From Cyrtodaria siliqua (Eukaryota > Mollusca > Bivalvia > Adapedonta > Hiatellidae), in the NCBI GenBank assembly GCA_037043455.1, contig JAWPHD010001141.1, positions 289,366 through 353,365 of the forward strand: a stretch of 64,000 nucleotides of DNA, in the 5' to 3' direction. Under the pieces are notes generated by a model that saw only the letters and a list, made by a program, of their open reading frames with translations, was not told where the DNA came from and searched no databases. The translations under genes and the position numbers were made by a program. Shown here one piece after another: positions 46,085 to 57,964 of the stretch. The first letter of the stretch is position 1, and every line of letters starts with the position of its first letter.

Positions 46085-47372
46085 CGAGAGGTGATTCACG
46101 AATTTTGAAACAGTTTGAAAAAGGTTATAATGCACCACGTTAACATCGAAATGCACGGGTTTTACATTTATCTTGTGGATGAATGTGTACACTACAATAT
46201 ACATGTCACAATTTATGCGATCTCAGTATGGGTAGACGTAAAATTGATGGCTCTTTAGGGGGTATCATCAAATACCTTTTGAAGAAAAAAACTTCTTACA
46301 GACAGATACAGCAAGAACTTAGAAGCAGCGGACATGATGTTTCTATATCCACGATACATCGTGTCAAACACCGTATTGGCAAACAACTTGATCCGCATAC
46401 GAAAAACCGTAAACCCGATCAATTTCGTAGGAAAACGTCAAGGTCCACAATTGACGTCATACGTAAAGTTGCCAATATGATAGGTAGTAACCCTACCTAC
46501 ATATTGGCAACTCCGATCACAAAGGGAAATGGCCAAAGAATGTGGTGTCTCTCAGTCAACAATTAATAGATTAATTAAAAATATCCTTCAAGATAAATTG
46601 CGTAAAAAATGTCAAGTTCACAAACTCAATGAATCGCAAATTGACAAGCGACGTCAACGTTAATGGAAGCTATATTTACTTCTGAACACGGACAAGTGGA
46701 AGTATTTCGTTACCAATGACGAGGCCATGTTCTATTTAGGTGGTAGTTATGGTCGGAGGTGGGTGTGTTACTTAGAAAAGGTCATGACGACACTTCAAAG
46801 TTGGAGTTTGTTAAGCGTTATGCTTTTGCTCCAGGTTTCGTGGCATGGGCCGGAGTAAGCTACCATGGGAAGACAACGCTTCAAATCATTAACAAAGGCG
46901 TCAAAGTCAATGCTCAATATTATATTGGCAAGGTATTAAAACAATTCATTGACAAAGATTTTCCACGAATCTTTCCAGGCGATCAAAGACGAAACATGGT
47001 CTTTCACCTGGACATCCAGCCATACGTTGGCGTACCTACGTAAACGAAATATCACGTTTGTTACACCAGAGGAGTGAATGCCCAAGAGTCCTGATGCCGC
47101 CCATATCGATTTTGGCATCTGGGGTATTCTAAAACGGCGCCTTCAGAAAAGAAAAATATTTACTCTGGCTGGGCTTAAACGAGCGTTGAAAGACGAATGG
47201 AACAAACTGGAGCAATCCATCATCAATAAGACTTTAAAAAGCTGGCCAAAACATGTAGGTTTATCTACAACATCCATGGTTCTCAAGTTGACCATTTATT
47301 ACAGTAAAATAGATAAAGTTATTCAAATTCAGACCGATCGAAAGTGTTTCAAAATTCATGAATCACCTCTTG
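46085..47372 (+). mobile_element. Mariner-like (IS630-Tc1-mariner) transposon, inactive
   Basis: The inverted ends are CGAGAGGTGATTCACGAATT at 46085 and, in complement, CAAGAGGTGATTCATGAATT ending at 47372. Similarity continues through TTTGAAACA. TA lies on both sides (46083-46084 and 47373-47374). The element cuts a 30-bp repeat unit: GAATA before and TACATG after it rejoin into the normal unit. It encodes a broken transposase. Confidence 0.93.
46228..47330 (+). pseudogene. Mariner-like transposase, disrupted
   Basis: It starts MGRRKIDGSLGGIIKYLLKK (46228), with an N-terminal helix-turn-helix (TSYRQIQQELRSSGHDVSIS). A frameshift near 46520 moves the second helix-turn-helix (AKECGVSQSTINRLIKNIL) to another frame. 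A TAA follows at 46661. The first catalytic Asp lies in TNDEAMFYL. A second frameshift near 46760 leads to the FVAWAGVSYHGKT and HLD segments (second Asp near 47011), and TGA replaces a codon after TPEE at about 47074. The last segment, PKSPDAAHIDFGIWGILKRR, holds the third Asp (near 47108), some 32 codons after the second; mariner elements typically have 34. At least four lesions mean it cannot make transposase. Confidence 0.9.
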
Positions 47373-47640
47373 TACATGTTGCATTTGTGTGATATTTATG
47401 AATACATGTTGCATTTGTGTGATATTTATGAATACATGTTATATTTGTGTGATATTTATGAATACATGTTACATTTGTGTGATATTTATGAATACATGGT
47501 ATATGTGTGTGATATTTATGCTTACATGTTACATTTATGTGATATTTATGAATACATGGTATATGTGTGTGATATTTATGAATACATGTTACATTTGTGT
47601 GATTTTTATGCATACATGTTACATTTGTGTGATATTATAT
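47373..47640. repeat. 30-bp minisatellite, right part
   Basis: Continuation of the 45895-46084 array beyond the transposon, about nine units, with TGCTTACATG and GGTATATGTG variants toward the right. Confidence 0.93.
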
Positions 47641-47888
47641 ATCAATTGTAAATGAATAGATGTTATATTTATGTGATATTGTATATTGACAGTAATTTAA
47701 ATATTTCCAATACATCATACATTTGCATGTTAATTGTCAAAAGATGTAAATACGAAAAGAAATATAGCATTTTATTTATCATGTGTTTTTGCAAAATTAT
47801 TGTTGTTGATTTATGGAATGTTTATTATTAAGTCACATGTACACTAGACAACTGTTATAAGTATGCCAGTAACATTTTATTTCATATT

Positions 47889-48758
47889 TATACCCCCACA
47901 AATGAAGTTAGGAGTGAGCTTGTTGGTCTGTCTGTCTGTCTGGTTTCCGGACGATAACTCATGAAAGGGTTGATGGATTTAAATAATATTTGGTACACGG
48001 GTTTAAGACCATAAAGTACAGGTCATGTTCGACTTTGGTTACAAACCACCAATTTTTGACAGAGTTATGGCCCCTTTTCAACTTAGAATTTGCCCAAAAA
48101 ACGGTTTCCGGATGATAACTCGTGAAGGAGTAGACGGATTTAAATAATTTTTGGTATACGGGTTTAAGACCATAAAATACAGGTCAAGTTCGACTTTGGT
48201 TACAAACCACCAATTTTTGAAGGAGTTATGACCCCTTTTCCTCTTAGAATTTGCCCAAAAAATGGTTTACGGTCGATAACTCATGAACGGGTCGACCGAT
48301 TTAAATAATTTTTGTACACGGGTTTAAGACCATAAATACAGGTCAAGTTCGACTTTGGTTACAAACCACCAATTCTTGGCGGAGTTATGGCCCCTTTTCA
48401 ACTTAGAATTTGCCAAAAAAATGCTACGATCAACTCTGAGGAACCTGCTAATTTGGGTTTGTATTAAATTTAAACAATTTATAATGCATCCTCTTCATGA
48501 CCATGTCTCTTTTTATTACACTTATACATCTTTGACTTGAACGGTTTAACACGCAAATTTTTGTTAGTCTTCTTCCCTGATCACTAACAATATTGAAAAC
48601 TCTCTCTCCTCTCCTCTCCCCCCCACCCCCCGAGAGGGCCGGATTTCTAATGTTGTAATAACTTGTGGCCCTACCATTGTTTTCTTGTGGTTGCCATGTT
48701 TATGTGACAAGGCGGTATTGTGGGGGTATTAATCACTTTCAGTGATAATTCTAGTTTT
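47889..48758 (+). mobile_element. Dispersed element with ATACCCCCACAAA ends and about 159-bp units
   Basis: It starts ATACCCCCACAAATGAAGTT and ends TTGTGGGGGTATTAATCACT / TTCAGTGATAATTCTAG; ATACCCCCA and TGGGGGTAT are inverted. The interior has three units (GGTTTCCGGACGATAACTCA, GGTTTAAGACCATAAA, ACAAACCACCAATTTTTG, GAGTTATGGCCCCTTTTCAA) and a diverged end. Its layout, with unique ends around internal tandem units, parallels the other dispersed elements here. Confidence 0.7.
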
Positions 48759-48872
48759 TAATTGGAATGTACCATTTTGACAAAAAATAGTATGAAAATT
48801 CATCAATATATTTTTAACAGATTCATTAAGTAAAATTGAAAATATATAATTGATCAGTTTGATAATCGGATT

Positions 48873-49447
48873 ACATTCAGTCACAGCTGTAAACAACGTG
48901 TTCATTCAGTCACAGCTGTAAACAACGTGTTCATTCAGTCACAGCTGTAAACAACGTGTTCGAAATCTGAGCAATTCAACATTTGAGCAAATTATGAAGT
49001 AAAAAAAATGTTTTCTTAGCAATTAAAATCGAGGTACTTATAAGTGTGCTCTAATATATGTGTTTAAATTATTTTCTATGAAAACCAAAGCGAATTTACA
49101 AGAACTGGCTGCACCTGCTTCTTTTACGCACTCGTGATTTAATTACTACGCATCCGAACGACTAACTGTATTTTATTTACCGGTAAAATACAGGTACATA
49201 TTTATTATTTCAATTTTAACACAACAATAACCCCATTGTTTACATTCAGTCACAGCTGTAAACAACGTGTTCGAAATCTGAGCAATTCAACATTTGAGCA
49301 AATTATGAAAAAAAATAGATGTTTTCTTAGCAATTAAAATCGAGGTACTTATAAGTGTGCTCTAATATAAGTGTTTAAATTATTTTCTATGAAAACCAAA
49401 GCGAATTTTACAAGAACTGGCTGCACCTGCTTCTTTTACGCACTCGT
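48873..49447. repeat. Segmental direct duplication of about 210 bp, with a 29-bp triplet
   Basis: Sequence from ACATTCAGTCACAGCTGTAA through AACAACGTGTTCGAAATCTG, ATCGAGGTACTTATAAGTGT and CTTCTTTTACGCACTCGTG occurs at about 48935-49135 and again at about 49238-49447. In the first copy the leading TTCATTCAGTCACAGCTGTA segment is tandemly triplicated (48880-48962). The two copies differ at only a few positions. Confidence 0.85.
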
Positions 49448-49804
49448 GGGGCAAAAGCCTTAGCTGTAAAACTCCATTAATTCTTTATTCATTCATGTAT
49501 ATGTTTATGATGATATTACAAATTATGTTTTAATATTTGTTAGTAAAGGTAACACAGTAGTTTAGTATATTATATAAACATATAACCATTAGTTTTCACC
49601 GGAAAGTGTTGTCATTGTTGTGTTATTGTTAGTAAACTATTTAAATATATATATGCATAAACTTGAGGTAATTCTAATGTTACATAACCAGGACATAAAG
49701 AAGTTAAAATGCAAAAAAAGTGTATAAAAATGTGATATTAAATGGCTCTGACAGATACAATTGTTGTGTTTAGTTATGTAGTATTATATATGTATAATGA
49801 AGGT

Positions 49805-50268
49805 AAAGATATTGTGTATATGAAGCAGTATATATGTTCTGATATTGTGTATATGCAGCAGTATATATGTTCTGATACTGTGTATATGCAGCAGTATATA
49901 TGTTCTGATACTGTGTATATGCAGCAGTATATATGTTCTGATATTGTGTATATGCAGTGTTGTATATGTTCTGATATTGTGTATATGCAGTGTTGTATAT
50001 GTTATGATATTGTGTATATGCAGCAGAGTATGTAATGATATTGCGAATATGTAAAGTTATATACCTAATGATATTAGTGTATATGCAGTGTTCTATATTT
50101 AATGATATTTTGTAAATGAAGTGTTATGTATGTAATGATAGTGTGTATATACAGTGTTATATATGTTATATTGTATATATGCAGTGTTATATGTTATATT
50201 ATAGGCAGTGTTGTATATGTTATACTGCATATATTCAGTGTTATATATGTAACAGTATGTATATTGCA

Positions 50269-50305
<37 letters not shown>

Positions 50306-50900
50306 ATGATATTTTGTATATACAGTGTTATATATGTAATATTGAATATAGGCCAAATTATAAATGTAATACTATGTATATGCTGATATTGTGTATATGT
50401 AGTGTTATATATGTAATATTGTATATCTATGCAATGTTACGTATGTAATTATACTTACATTGTAATTAAACTGTATATGCAGTGTTATATATTATGTAAT
50501 ATTGTATATGCAGTGTTATATATGTAATGATATTGTGTATATGCAGTGTTATATATGTAATAGTGTATATGCAGTGCTATATATATGTAATGATGGTGTG
50601 TATATGCAGTGATATATGTAATGATGGTGTGTATATGCAGTGATATATGTTATGATGGTGTGTATATGCAGTGTTATATATGTTATGATGGTGTGTATAA
50701 GAGTGATATATATTTAATGATGGTGTGTATATGCAGTGTTGTGTATGTTATAATATTGTGTATATGCAGTGTTATATATGTAATGATGGTATGTATACGC
50801 AGTGTTATATATGTTATGATATTGTGTATATGCAGTGTTATGTATGTTATAATATTGTGTATATGCAGTGTTATATATGTTATAATATTGTGTATATACT
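49805..50900. repeat. Irregular minisatellite of about 30-36 bp (GTGTATATGCAGTGTTATAT)
   Basis: Units combine TGATATTGTGTATATGCAG with TGTTATATATGTTA or CAGTATATATGTTC. The left part (to about 50030) is regular at 33 bp; the rest is drifted, with length changes. It includes a TA microsatellite at about 50269-50303. All Ile/Val/Tyr/Cys-rich open frames here are artefacts. Confidence 0.9.
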
Positions 50901-51494
50901 GTTATATGTATATGTTATATAAAGGAGCGGTTTACAGGAATACATAAGTGTCTAGGTCTTTAATTAAAATTAATTTATTAGTATGAACTTTTGTAAACGT
51001 TTTATTTGAAAACAATAAGTCCGTGTGAGACATATTCTGTATTCAAATACATTAGATATATATATTTAAAAACGCAGTGTCCGTGTTATTATAGATTCAG
51101 GTTACGTTAAATATCGAGATCACATTCGAAACCGTGCAATAGAGTCCATTATACAGTATGCTTCTCATTTGGGTTACAGTTGTTAAATCATTCACATTGA
51201 AATTAAGATGTCTAAAACTCTTTGCGATGTTTTGACGATATGCTATAATTAGCACTGAAGGTACTGTGCGGAGAGTTTTGAGGGACGATACATTGTCTCG
51301 TCTTGTATATGCATTACACATTGATGGTTTGGTTAAACGCATACTACTTATTAGAAAGCGTGCAATAGATTAATTATAATCGCTGATAAGAAATAAATAT
51401 AAAGAAAAATATGTATGCCAACGTTTGCTTATATATTATTTCCCTAAAATAAATATTTTCATATGAAAAATGTCATGTTATATTCAAAACCAAA
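50901..51494. other. Non-coding stretch
   Basis: No domain is recognised in the minus-strand open frame at 51097-51342, and no repeat border is seen. Confidence 0.4.
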
Positions 51495-52018
51495 ACCTGC
51501 GTGTGGTGGCCTTGGTAGAATACAACCACTGCAAACACATCGTCCCATGCAGAGGGGTAGGCCCCCCCCCCACCCATTCATTTTGTCGTCATCCCGCCCC
51601 CCCCCCCCCCCCCCCCCCCCCCACCTATTCATTGCCCCCCCCCCCCCCCCCCCACCTATTCATTGCCCCTCCCCGCCCACCTATTCATTGACCCCCCGCC
51701 CCCCATTCATTTTGTCATTTTTTGTCATGCTCATCATTAAAGGTCTTCATAATTAACCCTGCATTGTTTCAGGTGCCATCTCGCTCACATCACTAAGAGC
51801 AGTGGCAGAAAAACAATAAACGTGGCTCTAGCGTAAATGGAGTGTCTACAATAGAATATGCAGCAACTCTGCAGTTCAGGGTGAGAAGGTCCTAGGCCCA
51901 TTCTCCATATTTTATCTCGATGCACATGGAGGATGAGCCTGGCATATTCATGCCTGTTAGGCGCCATATAACCTTTCATGTGTTGGTGCGCCTTAAAACC
52001 CCCAATTCAATTCAATTC
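51495..52018 (+). mobile_element. SINE-like element with internal C-tract expansion
   Basis: The head is CCTGCGTGTGGTGGCCTTGG and GTAGAATACAACCACTGCAA, and the tail is GCGCCTTAAAACCCCCAATT plus ATTCA repeats, as in 24790-25146. In place of the short CCCACTCCCACCCATACATA segment it has long C tracts (about 51560-51710) separated by ACCTATTCATTG words, so the middle has expanded. Confidence 0.8.
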
Positions 52019-52439
52019 AAAACCAAAAGTTGGTATAACAGTCGAACAGGAAATGTAGGTTTCACAGAACACAGTCAAGCAAAAAACAAAACAATTATGT
52101 CGATTATGTTTGTGGTGTCGACTATGTTTGTGGTGTCGTTTATTGTGCTTGTACAGGTACTTATCTTCTTTTTTTTAATGCGCGTTTTTTTGTTTGTTGT
52201 TGTTTTGTTATTTGGCATGAATACAACTTGTATCTATAAAACTTTTCATAACATGTGTGTTTAAAGTTGGGAAATAATTTGTGAAATTTTCGCACTGTGC
52301 CTCGTGAAATTTAGATAATGTCCAATCTATTTGTTATTAGGTCTGTGAATCACGTCACCAAATAAGTAAGCTTGTGATATTTACTTATCTCAAAAGAGTT
52401 CTTAAATTACCTAAATTTAAAAGTAGAATAACATTTTGC

Positions 52440-53530
52440 AAAGGGTTTTAGTTGTTTGAGGTAATGGTCACCCTGATGAAGTAGCTTTTTGAATTATACA
52501 AATGTTACGAATGTTTAAGTCCTCAACCCGACTACAATCTCTAGAATAACGAATAAGTTGAGACACATATACCCCACGGATCATTCATACTTAAAAATGT
52601 CAAAATTTACATAATCTCTCTTGTCATAATTTGTTCTTATTATTCCATTTTTATTTGCGAACGTGTCCATCAAACTTTATGTAAATCGAGAAATTAGCGA
52701 CATTATTAGAAATATTAGCTGTGCTGAGTTGAAGTTTTTAAGGATACATATTATTAATCATAGTAGAAAAGACAGGGCTGTCAATGTTCAATACATAGAT
52801 GTGTTATTAAAGGCTGCGATGACATGACTGAGTGTCTGGCGAAATACTCGACATGAAATCTCTTTCATATGAATACAAAACACATTTACGACAGGAGGTG
52901 CACAGTTCGTACCCATTGGGTTACTATCAATTTGTCTATAAACAACAGTTCCACACCTGACGAAAATGGTAACTAATAGAAAAACAAGTGCTTCGCAAAT
53001 TTCTTGGCAAGTCCACATCGTATAATTTTCTAAATTTCCATTAGTAAAAATGCCTTTATTTTGCTACTGGCCAAATATATAGTTTTTTCTCTAACAATAG
53101 TGTTTTGAATAAGCTTGTTTTGATAAGGTTGTGTGGCAAGATGGAATATAGAGTGGAAAAGTCGTCACTTATTAAATGCTTATTGCAAATTGTATCAAGC
53201 ACGTCTCCTGAATTTTTAAGTGACCAAAATAAATTAGTCACAGAGTTGTCATGACTTTAAGCTCAGTCTTGTTTGAAATGATCTTTAACTGCAGTAATAC
53301 AAGAAGTTAGACGTTAGGAGATGGTAGTGATGCAGGCAGTTTATATAGAAATAAAGCGGCATTTATTAGCTCGTTTTTGTAATTTAGGAATCCAGTAAAC
53401 AGTTGGTAGTTTGTTTTGATTTCGCCTAAACCAGCCTTTAAAGTGCTCTATGGCTGTGAAATGCAAACAGTGCTCCCGAGTTCCAGAAATAAAATATTTA
53501 TGTAGGCGTCAAACATTAATTACATTATTA
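52440..53530 (-). pseudogene. Penelope-like element reverse transcriptase, decayed
   Basis: Read on the minus strand, motifs occur in family order from high to low coordinates. They are LPTVYWIPKLQKR (about 53375-53412), LFWSLKNSGDVLDTICNK (about 53185-53235), DDFSTLYSILPHNLIK (about 53115-53165), VYRQIDSNPMGTNCAPP (about 52890-52945), and GVYVSQLIRYSRDCSRVEDL (about 52520-52580). The order KLHK, DFSTLYTTLPH, GIPMGTNCAP and SQLVR is what I know from Penelope-like reverse transcriptases. Frames change between blocks and stops interrupt them. The YLDD catalytic box, expected near 52785, is not intact. No GIY-YIG domain is seen. Confidence 0.75.
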
Positions 53531-53914
53531 GCTGCTTTATTAGCAGGAACTAAAACAAATTATTTATGAATTATTTGAAATCACGATTTCAAATTATGAA
53601 AAGAAAATTCGGTCTCGAAGGAAGTAAATAAGGCTAATTCTGACGCACCTTATGAATTCCCTGCCTTATGATTAGCCTGGCTATTAACAATCAGTTATTT
53701 CTGTAGTGTTACTTTGAAACTCTGTATGTACATTAACTGGAATCAGCCCTAACTCTTTGACCAAGCCACTCCAACGTCTTTGTTGGTTAACGCTTTTCTT
53801 TTTAAATGCTCTCTCATTTATTTAGGTTTCCTCCACCAACGTTACAGTTATGGTACCAATGTACAGCGCTTGCATGATGTTAGCGATTTGCTTGTGCATA
53901 ATATTTGTCGATTT

Positions 53915-54046
53915 GTACGGATGGCGGATGGTTTACAATACTGGTTCTACCCAGGAAAAGTGGTTGGTCTGTAAATCGACAGTCATATATAACCTTACAT
54001 GTGTTGAAAATGACATAAAACACCATTCAAACAAGCAAACAAATAT
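53915..54046 (+). mobile_element. tRNA-SINE body, second copy
   Basis: Runs from GTACGGATGGCGGATGG through GGTTCTACCCAGGAAAAGTG, GTTGGTCTG and ATAAAACACCATTCAAACAA to a CAAA-type tail. It shares its body with 11441-11640; the tRNA-like head is absent. Confidence 0.8.
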
Positions 54047-54164
54047 ATATGCAATATCAAAAAAATAAAAAAGTGCCTTCATGTGTCTTACACTAAGATC
54101 TTTATAATGTGAGACGTATAAATGCTGTTGCAATCATTAACGTACATTCAAGCGGCTCAATGTT

Positions 54165-55920
54165 TTCAAGAGTGCCCGAAGCGGTCCGTGATAGTGTTGG
54201 TACCAGTTGATTTACAATGCTCCCATTGCGGTCCGTGATAGTGATGGTACCAGTTGATGTACAATGCTCCCATTGCGGTCCGTGATAGTGATGGTACCAG
54301 TTGATTTACAATGCTCCCATTGCGGTCCTTGATTGTAATGGTACCAGTTGATTTACAATGCTCCAATTGCGGTCCGTGATTGTAATGGGAGCAGTCGATT
54401 TACAATGCTTTAATTGCGGTCCGTGATTGTAATGGGAGCAGTTGATTTACAATGCTCCCATTGCGTTTCGTGATTGTAATGGTACCAGTTGATTTACAAT
54501 GCTCCCATTGCGGTCCGTGATTGTTATGGTACCAGTTGATTTACAATGCTTCCATTGCGGTCCGTGATTGTAGTTGATTTACAATGCTCCCATTGCGGTC
54601 CGTGATTGTTATGGTACTAGTTGATTTACAATGCTCCCATTGCGGTCCGTGAATGTAATGGTACCAGTTGATTTACAAGGCTGTCATTGCGGTCCGTAAT
54701 TGTAATGGCACCAGTTGATTTGCAATGCTCCCAATGCGGTCCGTGATTGTAATGACACCAGTTGATTTGCAATGCTCCCATTGCGTTCCGTGATTGTAAT
54801 GGTACCAGTTGATTTACAATGCTCCCATTGCGTTCCGTGATTGTAATGGCACCAGTTGATTTGCAATGCTCCCATTGCGTTCCGTGATTGTTATGGTACC
54901 AGTTGATTTACAATGCTCCCATTGTGGTCCGTGATTGTAATGGTACCAGTTGATTTACAATGCTCCCAATGTGGTCCGTGATTGTAATGACACCAGTTGA
55001 TTTGCAATGCTCCTATTGCGTTCCGTGATTGTAATGGTACCAGTTGATTTACAATGCTGCCATTGTGGTCCGTGATTGTAATGGTACCAGTTGATTTACA
55101 ATGCTCCCATTGCGGTTCGTGATTGTAATGGTACCAGTTGATTTACAATGCTCCCATTGCGGTCCGCCTTGATTGTAATGGTACCAGTTGTTTTACAATA
55201 CTCCCATTGCGGTCTGTGATCGTAGTTGATTTACAATGCTCCCATTGCGGTCCGTGATTGTAATGGTACCAGTTGATTTACAATGGTCCCATTGCGGCCT
55301 GTGATTGCAGTTGATTTACAATGCTCCCATTGCGGTCTGTGATTGTAGTTGATTTACAAGGCTCCCATTGCGGTCCGTGATTGTAGTTGATTTACAATGC
55401 TTCCATTGCGGTCCGTGATTGTAATTGATTTACAATGCTCCCATTGCGGTCTGTGATTGTAATTGATTTACAATGCTGCCATTGCGGTCTGTGATAGTAA
55501 TGATAGCAGTTGATTTACAATGCTGCCATTGAGGTCTGTGATAGTAATGATACCAGTTGATTTACAATGCTGCCATTGAGGTCTGTGATAGTAATGATAG
55601 CAGTTGATTTACAATGCTCCCATTGCGGTCTGTGATAGTAATGATAGCAGTTGATTTACAATGCTCCCATTGCGGTCTGTGATAGTAATGATAGCAGTTG
55701 ATTTACAATGCTCCCATTGCGGTCTGTGATAGTAATGATAGCAGTTGATTTACAATGCTCCCATTGCGGTCTGTGATAGTAATGATAGCAGTTGATTTAC
55801 AATGCTCCCATTGCGGTCTGTGATAGTAATGATAGCAGTTGATTTACAATGCTCCCATTGCGGTCTGTGATAGTAACGATAGCAGTTGATTTACAATGCT
55901 CCCATTGCGGTCTGTGATTT
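54165..55920. repeat. 47-bp minisatellite, about 38 units
   Basis: The unit includes GATTGTAATGGTACCAGTTG, ATTTACAATGCTCCCATTGC and GGTCCGT. Some units are shortened to about 37 bp by loss of the TAATGGTACC segment (about 54565 and 55215-55470). The right end (about 55490-55900) is a homogeneous block in which units read GATAGTAATGATAGCAGTTG and GGTCTGT. Confidence 0.96.
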
Positions 55921-56296
55921 ACAATAGCATGCTACCATGAATGGTATATTGTTGTTAGACCGTTGCTTGTATTATACTGATATTGGTATATTGTTGTTAG
56001 CCTTTAGCGTTGTACCGTTGCTGGTATTATACTGATATTAGCAAAAGGGCCAATGGCCGTAATGTGTTTTATCGATTCCACCAATATTTTTGGTTATGTC
56101 TCATTTATATGACAATGTGTCATTTTTTATTTACCAATAATCGAATTATTGACATTTTGATAATGTCAAGACCTTTGGCAACTTTTATATATTCCCACTA
56201 GTTCAGGTTTGACATTCTTGTCACCGGCATATCTACTGTAAGTGAGTCATTGGCATTCGTGTCACAAGCATATCTACTTGAGTCATTGCCATTCGT
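55921..56296. other. Non-coding stretch with small tandem duplications
   Basis: GGTATATTGTTGTTAGAC with CGTTGCTTGTATTATACTGA occurs twice (about 55940-56040), and TCATTGGCATTCGTGTCAC occurs twice (about 56245-56300). Confidence 0.55.
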
Positions 56297-56915
56297 GTCT
56301 TTAAAGGTACGGCAAAGGTTATAAGGCGCCAGCAACAATGACAATGCCAGGCCCAACCTCCACATACACCGAAACAAGGAATGCACAATGGCCCCAGAAA
56401 CGTCTCACTTCTACAAGAAGACACCGTCGTGATATGACTAAAATATTGTTAAAAGCGACGTTAAACCTCATACATGCATACGTACACTTCTCACTGCAGA
56501 GCTGCGGAGTTGCTGCACATTCTCACCTGCAGAGCCGCGGAGTTGCTGCACATTCTCACTGAAGAGCTGCGGCTTTGCTGCACATTCTCACCTGCAGAGC
56601 TGCAGAGTTGCTGCACATTCTCACCTGCAGAGCTGCGGAGTTGCTGCACATTCTGACTGCAGAGCTGCGGAATTATTTATGCACATTTTCACCTGCAGAG
56701 CCGCGGAGTTTCTGCACATTCTCACCTGCAGAGCCGCGGAGTTTCTGCACATTCTCACCTGCAGAGCTGCGGAGTTTCTGCACATTCTCACCTGCAGAGC
56801 TGCGGAGTTGATGCACATTGTTACCTGCAGAGCTGCGGAGTTGATGCACATTCAATTCATATCTCTCCGTAGCCACGATCACTGTTTTCTGCCACCAATA
56901 AAGATTATTGAATAA
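56297..56915 (-). mobile_element. SINE-like element carrying an internal 33-bp array
   Basis: The left flank (AAGGTTATAAGGCGCCAGCA ... ATGCCAGGCCCAACCTCCAC) and right flank (GTAGCCACGATCACTGTTTT, CTGCCACCAA) match, in order and orientation, the minus-strand copy at 36303-36540 (GAGGTTATATGGCGCCTAAC ... CTGGAGCCACATTATAGTTT, TTCTGCCACT). A second tail-like phrase, AAAAGCGACGTTAAACCTCA, lies at about 56451. The array replaces the single TTCTCACCCTGAACTGCAGA / GTTGCTGCA segment. Confidence 0.7.
56493..56852. repeat. 33-bp minisatellite, about 11 copies, inside a SINE-like element
   Basis: The unit is CTGCAGAGCTGCGGAGTTGC then TGCACATTCTCAC. Sub-variants GTTTCTG, GTTGATG and CCGCGG are clustered. 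Being 33 bp, it is open in several frames; these are artefacts. Confidence 0.93.
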
Positions 56916-56949
56916 ACATGGCAAATAATTACAAAACGGTCATAAATTC

Positions 56950-57012
56950 GTTGTCGGTTGAAAGTGGGACGGAGGGGTGGGGATTGGGGGGGGGGGATTG
57001 GGGGGGGGGGGT
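56950..57012 (+). other. G-tract cluster
   Basis: GGGACGGAGGGGTGGGGATT is followed by two runs of about 11-12 G separated by ATT. It is capable of forming a G-quadruplex, and assembly length may be uncertain. Confidence 0.7.
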
Positions 57013-57964
57013 GTAACCTTATGGTGTGCGGGGTGTGGTGGGGAGGGTTTACCTCTGTACATGAATCAGTAGTGGCCTTTTTCTTTTCCAGGAATTGTAT
57101 AATAAAGTAAATTAATCTGATTCATTAATTCATTACGTGGTCCCGCCTCAATTCCATTAAGCGATGGGAAAGCTTATATTAGCAGGATTTTATAACGGAT
57201 ATTTCGACAATAAATAATATTGCACCTATAACTTTAGTAGTTTGTACGTATTTTGTACGTCGGCGACGGAAAACAACAACAAGCACCTTCAGCCTATATG
57301 TATAATTCGACTTCTACGCATCCACAGCATTTGGTCTAGTTCTAATGGTAAAATCCTCTTATTTTGCCCTCTTATCTTATATTTAAGAGCTTTAGAGAAT
57401 CAGTATATGTATTTCAATATAACCTCGACCTGTTTTAGATAGAAATTATTTCGTATATGTATACCAAACATCCCGTACATGTTTCTAATTTTAGGTCCGC
57501 TGGCCAAAGTACGGATGAGTTTCAATGGTGCATTGTATGTTGTCTGTCTGTCCGCGATATAACATTAAGAACCAGTGGACTTTGGTGTAATGTTCGCAAA
57601 GCTATTGTATACAAATTACAATAGTAAGGAAATGAAAACAAGTTTATCAAAGCTTATATAAATTCATCTCCTTCAGAGAAGTTTTTTGATATGGCTAAGT
57701 AATATAAATATGCTGATCATGAAAAGTAGACAAGAAAGCAGGATAATATAATGAAGAATAAGGAATCAGAATGGTAGCTGAATACAAATATGAGAACATT
57801 AAGAAACTATATTCTAGGCTTCTATTTTAAGTAAGTCGTAATGAGGAAAACGAGGAGAAATAAATGGTAAGGAAAGGAGAACAAGAAAAGCTCATGAAAA
57901 TACATTTGCATACAATTCAATACCTGTGTTCCCTAACAGCCCCAACCTGCACTGAGTGGCCTCT
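57013..57964. other. Non-coding stretch
   Basis: Contains a truncated head of the TTTTAGCTC-type dispersed element (TTTTAGGTCCGCTGGCCAAA, about 57490-57570). Otherwise there is no recognisable feature. Confidence 0.45.

Noticed and set aside
46183..47392. Possible active transposase gene
   Set aside because: At least two frameshifts and two in-frame stops interrupt it; there are no canonical introns to bypass them.
51463..51756. Pro-rich open frame
   Set aside because: Caused by the C-tract expansion inside a SINE-like element.
56474..56924. Cys/Ser/Ala-rich open frames on both strands
   Set aside because: 33-bp repeat units inside a SINE-like element; no start context, splice sites or domain.
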